Positions 22,201 to 31,900 of a DNA stretch of 64,000 nt are shown one piece after another. The notes below the pieces were generated by a model, which worked only from the letters and a program-made list of their open reading frames with translations, did no database searches and was not told the DNA's origin. Position 1 is the first letter of the stretch; each line of letters starts with the position of its first letter. The DNA comes from Diacronema lutheri (taxonomy: Eukaryota > Haptophyta > Pavlovophyceae > Pavlovales > Pavlovaceae). The stretch is taken from assembly GCA_019448385.1 (NCBI GenBank), contig JAGTXO010000009.1, positions 930,001-994,000 on the forward strand. Direction: 5' to 3'. A program made the position numbers and the translations under genes.

Positions 22201-25200
22201 CTGAAGTCCCTGCCCAACCCGCCAAAGGACGTGCTCGCCGTCTGCCAAGCCGTCATGTGCGCGCGCGCGCGCGCGCGGTCGCGCGGTCGCAACTGGCGAG
22301 CGCTGTCACGAGGCCTGCGGCGACACCGCTTGCGCACGCGGCAGCCATGCTGAAGTGCAGCCCTCTGAACGCCATCGTGCATGTGGACGCTGACGTGCTG
22401 CGCGCGCCCGCGTGCGCCGCACGTCGAACCCTGTCTTGCTGCGCGCGCCGCCCTCGCCGTCGCCTTGCCATCGCTTTCGCCGCCCGCCGCCGTAGGTACA
22501 TGACGGCAAAGCCAAAGACCAACCTCAAGAAGCTCGACATCTCGTGGAACGGCGTGAAAAAGGCGATGGGCTCCGTTGAGTCGTACCTCTCGTCGCTGCA
22601 GGCCTTTGACCGCGACAATTTCCCGCCTGAAAACAAGGAGTATGTGCGCGGATACACAGGCCCGCCCGAGCAGCCCGACCCGAGCTTCAACTTTGATGCG
22701 ATGAAGTCCAAATCCGTGGCCGCCGCTGGCTTGTGCGACTGGGTGTGCAACATGTGCACCTACCACGACATGTGCGCTGCGGTCGCGCGCGGTGCGATGC
22801 GCCCGTGCGCATCGCGCCGTTCGTCATGCCGTGACGCGCCCTTGCGCTCCGCACGCATCGCACCGCGCGCCGCGCGCACGCTGCGCGCCTCCACCCCGCC
22901 GACGCGCGGCTCGCGGCAGGTACCTTGACATCGAGCCCAAGCGCCAGCTGCTGCACGAGGCCCGCTCCAAGCTTGACGAGGCGAACCGCAGGCTCGCGTC
23001 GGTGCGAGAGCACGTCGGCTCGCTCGAAGAGCGCAAGCAGGCGCTGCAGGCGCAGCTGATCAAGGCGACGGAGGAGAAGAATAGGCTGATCGACGCGGCG
23101 CAGCGCACGGCCAAGCGGCTCAACCTCGCCGAGCGCCTTGTGAACGGCCTCAAGGAGGAGAACGAGCGATGGGGCGCGCAAGTCGAAGTCCTCAAGGAGC
23201 GCAAGGCACTGCTCGTCGGCGATATCATGATCGCCGCGTCCTTCGTCGCGTACATCGGCCCGTTCAATGAGGTGCACCGGCAGCAGCTCGTGCACGCTCA
23301 GTGGATCCCCGACATCCAGGGGCGCGACATCCCGATGACCTCAACGGACGACGGCGAGTATGCCGGCCCGGTCTTGACGCTCGCCGCGCCCGCGCAGATC
23401 GCCGCGTGGCGCTCGGAGGGGCTGCCGTCCGACCGGCTGTCGTTGGAGAACGGCGCGATCATCACGTCGTGCGCGCGCTGGCCGCTCCTCATCGACCCGC
23501 AGCAGCAGGGCGTGCGCTGGCTCCGCCGCCACGAGGAGGAGGCGGGAATCGCAGTCACGCAGTTCACGCACCGCGATTGGCTCGAGAAGCTGCGGCGCGC
23601 GATGGAAGACGGCACGGCCGTGCTCATCGAGAACGTGCCGGAGGAGCTCGACGCGGCGCTCGAGCCGGTGCTCGCGCGCGCGACGCTGCGCAAGGGGCGG
23701 AAGACCGCCATCCGGCTCGGCGAACGCGAGGTGGAGGTGCTGGTCGCGCCGGCGCCGGGCGGCGCGGCCGCCCGCGGTGGCGGCGCGGCCAGCACGGACG
23801 TGCCGCTCTTCAAGCTCTACTTGCAGACCAAGCTGCCCAACCCGCACTTTGCGCCCGAGGTCTGCGCGCACACGACGCTCGTCAACTTCTCCGCCACCGT
23901 CACGGGGCTGCAGGAGCAGCTCCTCGCCGTCGTCGTCAACCGCGAGCGCGTCGAGCTTGAGGACGCGCGCGCGCAGCTCGTCGTCACGCAGAACGAGTTT
24001 GCGCTCAGCCTGAAGGAGCTCGAGGATGACCTGCTCTTCCGGCTCGCCAACGCGGAGGGCGACATCCTCGCCGACGAGGAGCTGATCGACAGCCTCGAGG
24101 CGACCAAGCTCACCGTGCGCGACGTCGAGCTGAAGGCGGCGGAGGCCAAGCTGACCGCCGCCGAGATCAACCGCGCGCGCGAGACGTTCCGGCCGGTCGC
24201 GACGCGCGCTTCGCTCATCTTCTTCCTAATGAGCTCGCTCTCGGCAATCAGCCCGATGTACCGTTACTCCCTCACCGCCTTCTCCGCCGTTTTTGAAAAG
24301 GCGCTCGACTCGGCGGGCAAGCGCCGGCCGGCGGTGCCGTCCGGCGCGGCGGCGACGGCGGCCGCCGAGGAGCAGCCCGACAAGGCGGCGACGCGCGCGG
24401 ACGGCGAGCGCGCGTTCGATGACGGCGCCGCGGACGCCGCCCATGCCCACGCCGACGCTGCGCGCAATGGCGCGCGCGGCGGCGCTGGCGGTGGCGGCGG
24501 CGGCGGCGAGCAACGGCGCGGTGGCGCGCTCAGGCTCGCCGCCCTCCTTGACTCGGTCACGTACGCCACCTTCGTCTACGTGACTCGCGGCCTCTTCGAG
24601 CGGCACCGGCTCGTCTTCGCGGCCAAGCTCGCGCTCGACGTGCTTCGCTCGACGGGCGAGATCACGGCGGACGACGTCGAGCTGCTCGTTCGGCCGGGCA
24701 AGCTGCTGGACCGGACAAATGTGCTCAGCTCGTGGCTTCCGGACTCAACGTGGGCGTCGGTTGTCGCGCTCGCCGAGGCGAAGCCGAGCGTCTTCGCGAG
24801 CCTGCCGCAGGACATGGAGGGATCGTGGAAGCGGTGGAAGGAGTGGTGCGATGGCGAGGCGCCGGAGCTCGAGCCGCTGCCGCAGGAGTGGAAGCGCTTG
24901 TCGTCGTACAACAGGCTCGTGCTCGTGCGCGCGCTCCGACCCGATCGCATGCACATGGCGACGCGCCTGTGGGTGAACGAGTCGCTTGGCGTGCGATACG
25001 GCGAGCCGCTGCCCTTTGACCTCGAGCTCGCGTTGGCCGACTCGTCGCCGTCGACGCCCATCTTCTTCCTCCTCTCGCCCGGCGCGGACCCCGTCCGGTC
25101 GGTCGTGAAGCTCGCGGAGAGCGCACGGCTGGACGACGGCTTGCTCGTCGTCGTCTCGCTCGGGCAGGGGCAGGAGGCCGTGGCGGAGAAGGCGCTCGAC

Positions 25201-27577
25201 CGGATGCTTGCCGAGGGCGGCTGGGTCGTTTTGCAGAATATCGAGCTCGCCGCAGGATGGCTGCCAATGCTCGAGCGCAGGCTGGACTCGCTTGCCGAGG
25301 GCACGCACTCTCGCTTCCGTGTCTTCTTGACGGCAATGCCCGACGGCACGGTGCCAGCCGCGTTGCTGCACAACGCGCTCAAGCTGACCAACGAGCCGCC
25401 GTCCGGTCTCAAGGCCAACATGCTGCGCGCACTGCACATGTTTGCCGACCAGTACGACGATTGGGACGCACACGCGCGCGCGCCCGAGCTCAAGGCCGTC
25501 ATCTTCGCGCTGTGCTTCTTCCACTCCGTTGTGTGCGAGCGGCGCGCGTTCGGGCCCATCGGCTGGAACCGACGATATCCGTTCTCCCTCTCCGACCTGA
25601 GCGTGTGCGCGACCGTCGCCGGGTCTTACCTCGAGAGCGCGCACGCGCGCTCGGGCAGCAACGTGGTGCCGTGGGAGGACCTGCGCCACCTCTTCGGCGA
25701 GATCATCTACGGAGGGCACATCTCCGATGAGTGGGACCGCAGGCTGTGCGCCACCTACCTCGCCATCTACCTGCGCGACGAGATGCTCGACGGCGCGAAT
25801 CTCGCGCCGCCGCGATTTGACGCGCCGCAGGCTTCTCTCAGCCACCGCGCGCTCGTCGAATACGTCGAGGATCGGCTCGACGTTGAGACGCCGGTGGCCT
25901 TTGGGCTGCACGCAAACTCGGAGGTGCTCGTGCAGACCGCACGCACCGCCGAGCTCTTCGACGCGATCGCCGAGCTGCTGCCGCGTGCCGCGTCGGCAGG
26001 GTCGGCGATGACGGTCCAAGAGAAGGCGAAGCGAGACCTTGATGATGTCCTCGAGAGGCTGCCGCCATCGTTCCGGACGGACGAGATTGAGGTGCGCCGC
26101 GCGCATGCCTTGGCGCGCGCAGCGCGTGACCGCGCTGCGCGCGCGCCCGCTCGCGCGCAAAGGCGCAAAGGCAGCTTGGTCGCAAAGGCGCCTAGGCAGC
26201 TTGGTCGCAAAGGCGCCTAGGCAGCTTGGTCGCAAAGGCGCGGCGGCGCTCACCGCCGCACCCGCGCGCGCGCGCTTGGCCGCGTCGCACGGCACGGTCG
26301 CAGGAGAGGCTACCGGCCGACGAGCAGCTCAGCCCGTTCACACACGTCTTCATGCAGGAGTGCCGGCGGATGAACGCGCTGCTCCGCGGGATGCGCAGGT
26401 CGCTCACCGAGCTCGACAAGGGGCTCAAGGTGTGCGCCCGCGCGCGCGCGCGCGTTGAGCGCGCGCCGCTACCGCGCGCGCCGCTGCCGTGCCCGCCGCT
26501 GCCGCGTCCCGCGCGCGCCACGCTCAGCGCGCGGCGACACGCGGCGCGGCGCGGCGCATACGCGCGTGCAGGGCGAACTGCCCCTGAGCGCATTGATGGA
26601 ACAATTGATGGCGAGTCTGTATGACAACCAGGTGCCGCCCAGCTGGGAGGCGCTCGCATGGCCCTCGCTTCGGCCGTTCGGTGCGGCGCTTGCTCCCAGC
26701 GCAGACGCGCGCGCCCACGCACTCGCCGCTCGGCGTGCGCCGGTGCGGCGCGACACACCGGGGCACGAGGATGACGAGCTCCAGGATGGCAGTACAGCCC
26801 TGTTGCGCCACCTGGCCCACGGCTCACCCACGTGGCGCGCGCCCCGCGTCCGCGCGCCGCAGCCACGTGGCTAAGCAACGCTCTCGAGCGACACAGCCAG
26901 CTCAGCATCTGGGTCGCTGACCTTTTGACGCCTCGCATCACGTGGATCTCGGGCCTCTTCAACCCGCAGGCCTTCCTCACGGCGGTGATGCAGGCGACGG
27001 CGCGGAAGCAGGACTGGCCGCTCGACAAGCTCGCCGTCGTTGCCGAGGTGACCAAGAAGGCTGTCGAGGAGATCGAGGGGCCGACGCGCGAGGGTGCGCG
27101 GCGCGCGCGCGCCCCCAAGCCCCCCCCCTCCTCCTCCCCCTCGTCCGCCGCGCGGCCCGTGCATGCGCCCGTGCGCGCGCGCCGCGCCGCCGTCCTCGGC
27201 GGCAGATTCAGAAGCTGGCTCGAGCGCGCGGCTTTCCTGCACAGCGGCTCACGCGCGCCATCTTCGCTGCGCCTGCCGTTGCGCACATCGCAGGTGTATA
27301 CGTGCACGGGCTCTCGCTCGAGGGCGCGCGGTGGGACGTCGCGGCGGGCGTGCTCGAGGAGGCAACGCTCAAGGAGCTGCACCCGGCGATGCCCGTGGTC
27401 CTCATCAGGGCGCAGGCGGCCGATAAGGTCGACTCGCGCGACGTCTACCACTGCCCAGTCTACAAGACACAGCAGCGCGGGCCGACATACGTTTTCACCG
27501 CCGGGCTGCGCACAAAGGCGCCGCCGTCAAAATGGGTCCTGGCGGGCGTGGCGGTGCTGATGGATGTCGCCGACTGA
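10487..27577 (+). CDS. Axonemal outer-arm dynein heavy chain, beta-like (DNAH9/11/17 group)
   Basis: Flagellar motor ATPase. Seventeen exons encode 4,256 aa, normal for axonemal heavy chains: 10487-10783, 11228-11563, 12044-12456, 12554-12914, 13169-13351, 13578-13751, 14282-14742, 15037-15303, 15679-20862, 21216-21864, 22009-22256, 22496-22771, 22920-26091, 26304-26429, 26572-26680, 26863-27093, 27294-27577. P-loops: AAA1 GPAGTGKTET (about 1488), AAA2 GPAGSGKST (about 1771), AAA3 GGAGTAKTT (about 2131), AAA4 GVGGSGRQS (about 2490); GAWGCFDEFNRIE follows AAA1. Stalk coiled coils and the microtubule-binding tip span about 21700-23160. The C-terminus YHCPVYKTQQRGPTYVFTAG ... WVLAGVAVLMDV resembles the beta subgroup. 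The start ATG has context GCCATGG. Intron 2 appears GC-AG. A poly-Gly insert (19168-19206) lies between AAA2 and AAA3. Class assignment is less certain than family. Confidence 0.93.
11753..11958 (+). repeat. 26-bp tandem repeat, 8 copies, in dynein intron 2
   Basis: Eight near-identical head-to-tail copies of a 26-bp unit beginning GTGCACCAGCTGGCTCGTCT occupy nearly half of the 480-bp intron. The unit occurs nowhere else I could see in the window. Copy identity is essentially complete, pointing to recent expansion. Confidence 0.9.
13970..14167 (+). repeat. 22-bp two-type tandem repeat, 9 copies, in dynein intron 6
   Basis: Nine contiguous 22-bp units share CCATCGTGTCACCTC and then end either TCCTCCG (A) or CACGCCG (B), in the order A A B A A B A B B. 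The alternation implies duplication of multi-unit blocks. There are no spacers, so this is a minisatellite and not a CRISPR array. Confidence 0.9.
14974..15033 (+). repeat. 12-bp tandem repeat, 5 copies, abutting the acceptor of dynein intron 7
   Basis: Five copies of CCCCAACCGCCG end three bases before the exon, so the repeat supplies the pyrimidine-rich tract of the splice acceptor (CCGCAG/G). Any copy-number change would alter the branch-point-to-acceptor region. Confidence 0.85.
15336..15607 (+). repeat. CCCG/CCCA-type simple repeat filling dynein intron 8
   Basis: About 270 bp of CCCGCCCG with scattered CCCACCCG units. Read through, it gives spurious Pro/Ala/Arg-rich reading frames. The flanking donor (15304) and acceptor (15678) join KLAKT to YAPAEFEEEH in frame, so this is intron. 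Its strongly C-rich strand could form i-motif or G-quadruplex structures. Confidence 0.85.
20879..21019 (+). repeat. 47-bp tandem repeat, 3 copies, in dynein intron 9
   Basis: Three contiguous copies of a 47-bp unit that begins TGCGCCCCTTTCCCAGCCGC, starting 16 bp after the donor. The unit is unrelated to the repeats in the other introns of the same gene. Confidence 0.88.
26170..26242 (+). repeat. 25-bp tandem repeat, about 3 copies, in dynein intron 13
   Basis: About three copies of a 25-bp unit that begins GGCAGCTTGGTCGCAAAGGC, in a 212-bp intron. The unit is private to this intron. Confidence 0.85.
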
Positions 27578-27664
27578 CGGCAGATCGCGATCAACGGTAT
27601 TTCGTGTCTGCGCGGCTGATGCGCAAGGCAGTTGCTAGGGCCTCGCGAGGGGAGCGTGTGCGCC

Positions 27665-27730
27665 CACGTCGCTTCCGTCACATGCACACGTCGCTTCCGC
27701 CACATGCCCACGTCGCTTCCGCCACATGCC
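27665..27730. repeat. 22-bp tandem repeat, 3 copies, between convergent genes
   Basis: Three copies of CACGTCGCTTCCGCCACATG plus two bases, in the 185-bp gap between the dynein stop and the stop of the next, convergent gene. The remainder of the gap holds nothing recognisable. Confidence 0.8.
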
Positions 27731-27762
27731 CACGGCACCCCCGGCTGCCCCGCGAGCGTGGC

Positions 27763-28613
27763 TCAGATGCCGAGGACTTCGAAGAGCGCGTCCAGCCTTG
27801 TGGCGAGCGATGCGCCCTCGTGCACCGGTGGCAGTCCGGCGGCCTTCTCGGCCTGCAGGACCGCTGCGTGGAGCGGCACGTCGTCGGCGATGCCGAGCTG
27901 AGCGCGCAGGAGCTGCATCTTGTCCTTGAAGTCGAGCGGCTTTGCTGAGCTCATGGTCGTCGCCTCCGCCGCCGCCGTCTCCGGCTGCTTCAATGGGCCG
28001 CTGTCGTCGATGATCGCCCTGAGCGCGACCGGCGCGGCAGGCGCGGCGGGCGCGGCGGGCGCCCGCCTGTCCATCACCTCTGGGCGCGGTGCCTTCGCCG
28101 CCATGCGCGCAACCGGTGCAACGACGCCATCGCGCGACGCCTTGAGCGCGCCGACCGTCAAGCAGCAACCGAACTTGGGTGCGCAGACGAGGAGCGGGCA
28201 GCATCCCAGTCCTCCGGCGCACACGGCGGGAATGGTCGGGTCATCGCTCGGGCAGGCGACGGCGTTCGCCGACCAGAGCACGTGGCAGGCGGAGCGGAAC
28301 ACGCACGCAAGTCGTGCGCGCGGATGTCGCACACGTAGTACTTCAGCTTGATCTGCGGGCGCACTTGGCCGTCGGCGTCATGCAGCACCGAGCCTTGCTT
28401 GCACTGACAGAAGGTCGTGCAGCAGCAGGCGTCAGCGAAGCCGCCGCACCCACAGCAGTCGTCGTTGAGGTACAACCCGTCCAAGCAGACAACGCAGCCA
28501 TCGCAAACGACGACGCGGTCGATTTGCAGCGCCTGCTCCTCGAGGAGCGCGAGTTCTTCGGTGCGTACTGCGCGCCGCAGCTCATCCTTCTTGCCCTTTC
28601 GGCCGATAAACAC
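27763..28613 (-). CDS. Cysteine-rich protein of unknown function, gene model unresolved
   Basis: Two minus-strand coding blocks look like one gene. Block 1 (28613 to about 28310) encodes a helical start, then CDGCVVCLDG, DDCCGCGGF, DACCCTTFCQC and KLKYYVCDIR. Block 2 (about 28330-27763) encodes SACHVLWSANAVACPSDDP, GGLGCC, FGCC, an Ala/Pro linker, and a helical end (KLQLLRAQ-like, LDALFEVLGI). The blocks are in different frames and no AG acceptor lies between 28250 and 28345 to explain the shift, so there is an unusual splice or a frame error near 28300-28340. No ATG opens block 1, so a short 5' exon is probably missing. Pairs of CC and CxC suggest metal binding or disulphides. I do not recognise the family with confidence. 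Confidence 0.55.
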
Positions 28614-28964
28614 TAATATCCCAGGTCTCTCATGCCTCTGAATGCCCCCTCGCTTAAAAGCCGTCTGCGCGATGGAAATCCAATTTTAAAATTTTGAGAA
28701 GAATAACATTATGATCAAAAACGCAGTGAATAATCGGCATCGTCACTCGTCAGTCGCGCGATGCCACCGTCGTGAGAGACACAGCCCGCGATCGTCACGC
28801 TGTGAGTGCCACGGTGGGTGAGCACTGCGCAGAGCGGGCACGCGGCGTGTCTGTGGCACGTTCTGACTGTCCGCGGGTCCGCGGCAACTGAGTTTTTTAG
28901 ACGTGTGCTCGCGCGTAGCCATCCGGACGCGGGCCCACGAGGCCACGACTCACGAGCCTGCCAC
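28614..28964. other. Intergenic with an AT-rich island
   Basis: 351 bp between the start region of the Cys-rich gene and the stop of the large minus-strand gene. Bases about 28651-28735 are strikingly AT-rich for this DNA and include the palindrome AATTTTAAAATT near 28682. The island lies just upstream of the Cys-rich gene and may be its promoter or hold its missing first exon. A T6 run occurs near 28893. No RNA gene was recognised. Confidence 0.45.
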
Positions 28965-31900
28965 TCAGCTCTGCGACGCATTCGGATCGACAAAACGCGC
29001 CTCGGCGGTTCGCACGACTTCGCGGTGCGTGCGCCGCCACGTGGCCGCCTCGCGGCAGCCGCGCGAGCCAAGCACCACCTCGATTGTCGTGCGCAGCGGC
29101 GCAGTCCACTGCCTCAAGTCTTCGCTGACGACCGCTTCGGGCGCTTCGGGCGGCGTGCGCGGCACGCCGCCCGTGCCGGCGCGCGCGGGCGTTGGCGAGC
29201 GCGATGGCGCGCCGTCGGCGCGCGGAGGCCTGCCATCAAGCGGCGGGGTTGATTGCGGCTGCGGCCGCCGCACGCGCGAGCCGCTCAAATCGAGGTCGGC
29301 GGGCGCGATGCCTGCGGTGCGGTGAGGGGCGCGCGTGGGCGCGCGGGGCAGCGCGTAAAGGGCGACGGGGAGGGCGACGGCGCCCGATTGGCGCACGCGC
29401 GCGAGCGCGCGTGCCCGCCCGCTGGCCGCGCCGCAAGGAACGGCGCACTGCGCCGAGCGCTTGCGTGCACGCGAGGCGGGTGCCGCCGGTAGCCGCCGCC
29501 ACGTCGGCGCCGGCGCGCGCGCACCAAGGGCGGTGGCGGCCTCCTCGTCAGTGGCCGTGTCCGTCCAGATGGCGATGAGCTCCGCGCTGTGCAGGCGGAG
29601 CATGGGCTCGATCCGGCGAATGGGCGCGAGCGCGCGCTCGACAGCGGGCAGCGGCAGACCCTGCGCCGTGCCTGCGAAGTGGTTGGGCGGGGCGGTTGGG
29701 CGGGGCGGTTGGGCGGGGCGGTTGGGCGGTGCGGGGCGGTTGGGCGGGACGGTTGGGCGAGGTGTGGGTACGAGCGCGGCCACGCGCCCACCACGACCAA
29801 CCACCAACCACCGCCCACCACCGCTCACCGTGCTCTGCCGCATGTGCCCGCTCGCCTGCGCGCAGCGCAGCGCCGCACACGCGCCGCAGCAAGGCTGCGG
29901 CGTACGCGCGCGCGCGCGCGCGCGCGCTCTCGTGGTGGGCGGCGGTGTGCGCGGGTTTTGCAAGCGGGTTATGCAAGCGGGTTATGCAAGCGGGTTTTGC
30001 AAGCGGGTTATGCAAGCGGGTTATGCGACTTCTTTGTCGCAGAGGCGTGTGCGCGCGTGTACCGTCCGTCGCCTCTGCGACAAAGAAGTCGGTGAGCATC
30101 TGCGCGTCCTCCATGACGTGCTCGGCGCGCTCATCGCTCAACGGCTTTGGATGGCACGCGAGCACGCAGCACATGGCGTGCACGGTCGCTGCCAGGATGG
30201 CGGCAAGCAGCTGCAGACGGACGACGTTGCCGCCGCCTTCACCGTGCCCTCCGCCTGCGCCGGTCACAGCGGCGGCGGCGGTGGCGGTGGCGATGCTGTT
30301 CATGGTGGTGGCGCTCTCGCCGGCTGCGCTCGCCGCACCAGCGACCGCGCGGCCGTTATCCTCGTCGCCGAGCAATGGCGTCGAGGACGCTCGACCGCCA
30401 CCTCCGCCTCCGCCTCCGCCTCCACCTCCGCCTCCACCTCCGCCTCCGCCCGCTGCCTCGGGAGGCGGCGTGTGGTCGAGCAGCGTGAGTAGTAACGGCT
30501 CGAGCGAGCGCAGCGAGCGCTGCAGCCGCCAGCCATGCGCCCCGTCCGACTCGCGCTCAACCGCGAAGCTGCTCGCAAGCTCCTTTAAAATGAGGTGGCG
30601 GCCAATGAGCTCGCACAGCCGCGCGCGCGCAAACGCGAGCGACACGCGCAGCGCGTCGAAGGGCGGCGGCGGCGGCTGCGCGCCACGCACGGGCCGCGCG
30701 CTGCGCGGCACGGGCGAGCCGGGCTGCGGGGCGGCAGTGCCGTGTGCGACCTCGGCCGCGGGTGCCGGCGCGCGCGCTCGCGCGCCCGTGGCGGCGTCGA
30801 ACGGCGTGCGCACGGCGGGCGGCGTGGCGCGCGCGCGCGCCTCGTCGCGCGCGCCGTGCGCCGTGTCGGCGGGCGCGTCGGCGGGCGCGTCGGCGGGTGG
30901 CAGCGCGCGCCCACGCGGCGCCTCCGCGTGCGCGCTGCCGCCCGCCGCGGGCGCGCGTTCGGCGACGGTGGCGGTCGCGGCCGCGGCGGCGACCCCGACC
31001 TCGCGCGCGTCGAGCCGCGCGAGGCGCGCTTCGTTGAATGCGCCCCCGCTGCCGCTGCCACTGCCGCCGCCGCTGCCGCCGCGACCGCTGCCGCCGCCGC
31101 TGCCGCTGCCGCTGCCGCCACTGCCGCCGCCCGCGCTCGCGCCGCGGCGCAGCGGCCGAAGCGTCGCGCCGCCATCGTGCGAGCCGCCAGCACCGCCGCT
31201 CGCGAGCGCGCCACGCACGCGCGCCGCGCCGCCGAGCGCCTCTGCCATGCCCGCAAGGCGCGTCTCGACGTGGTAGAGCGAGGTGACGCGCACGCAAAGC
31301 TCGGCGGTGCGCGCTGCAAGCCGCGAGCCCGGCGCCGCGTGCTGCGCGAACGGCGCAAGGCAGCGCGCGCCGCGCAGGCAGCCTACAAAGCCGCGCGGGC
31401 GCGCGTCGGCCAATTTAAAAAGCGCGCGCTCGGTGAGCGTGCGGAGCACCTGCGCGGGCGCGCGGGCGCGCGGGCGCGCGGGCGCGCGGGCGGAGGGAGG
31501 GTGGGGCGGGTGGGGGCGCGGGCGGAGGGGTGAGCGGGCGGCTGCGAGCGACTCGGGCGAGGGCGCGCGCGGGAAGACGGCCTGCATCGCGCGCAGCGTG
31601 CCACAGAACACGTGACGTGACGTGACGCGCCGTGACGTGACGCGCCGTGACGTGACGTGACGTGACGCGCCGTGACGTGACGCGCCGTGACGTGATGTGA
31701 CGTGACGTGACGCGCTTTGACGTGACGTGACGTGACGTCACGCGTGGCGCCATTCGCGCGAGGGCGCGTGCCGCCCCACCTCGTTCGCAAAGTGGTACGT
31801 GCTCGCCTCGACGGCTCGAATGGCGCGCGCGCGCAACGCGCCGCCCAGTTCGTCGGGCAACGCGCGCGCGATGGCGCCCGCGTCGCGCAGCAGCTCGCTC

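Noticed and set aside
28740-28900. Possible Pol III small RNA ending at a T6 run
   Set aside because: No A/B box, no recognisable snRNA or tRNA core, and the stretch is not clearly structured. Left as intergenic.
31610-31742. Cluster of CRE-like TGACGT sites as an enhancer
   Set aside because: The sites arise from a simple pentamer repeat within an intron. Nothing else supports regulatory function.
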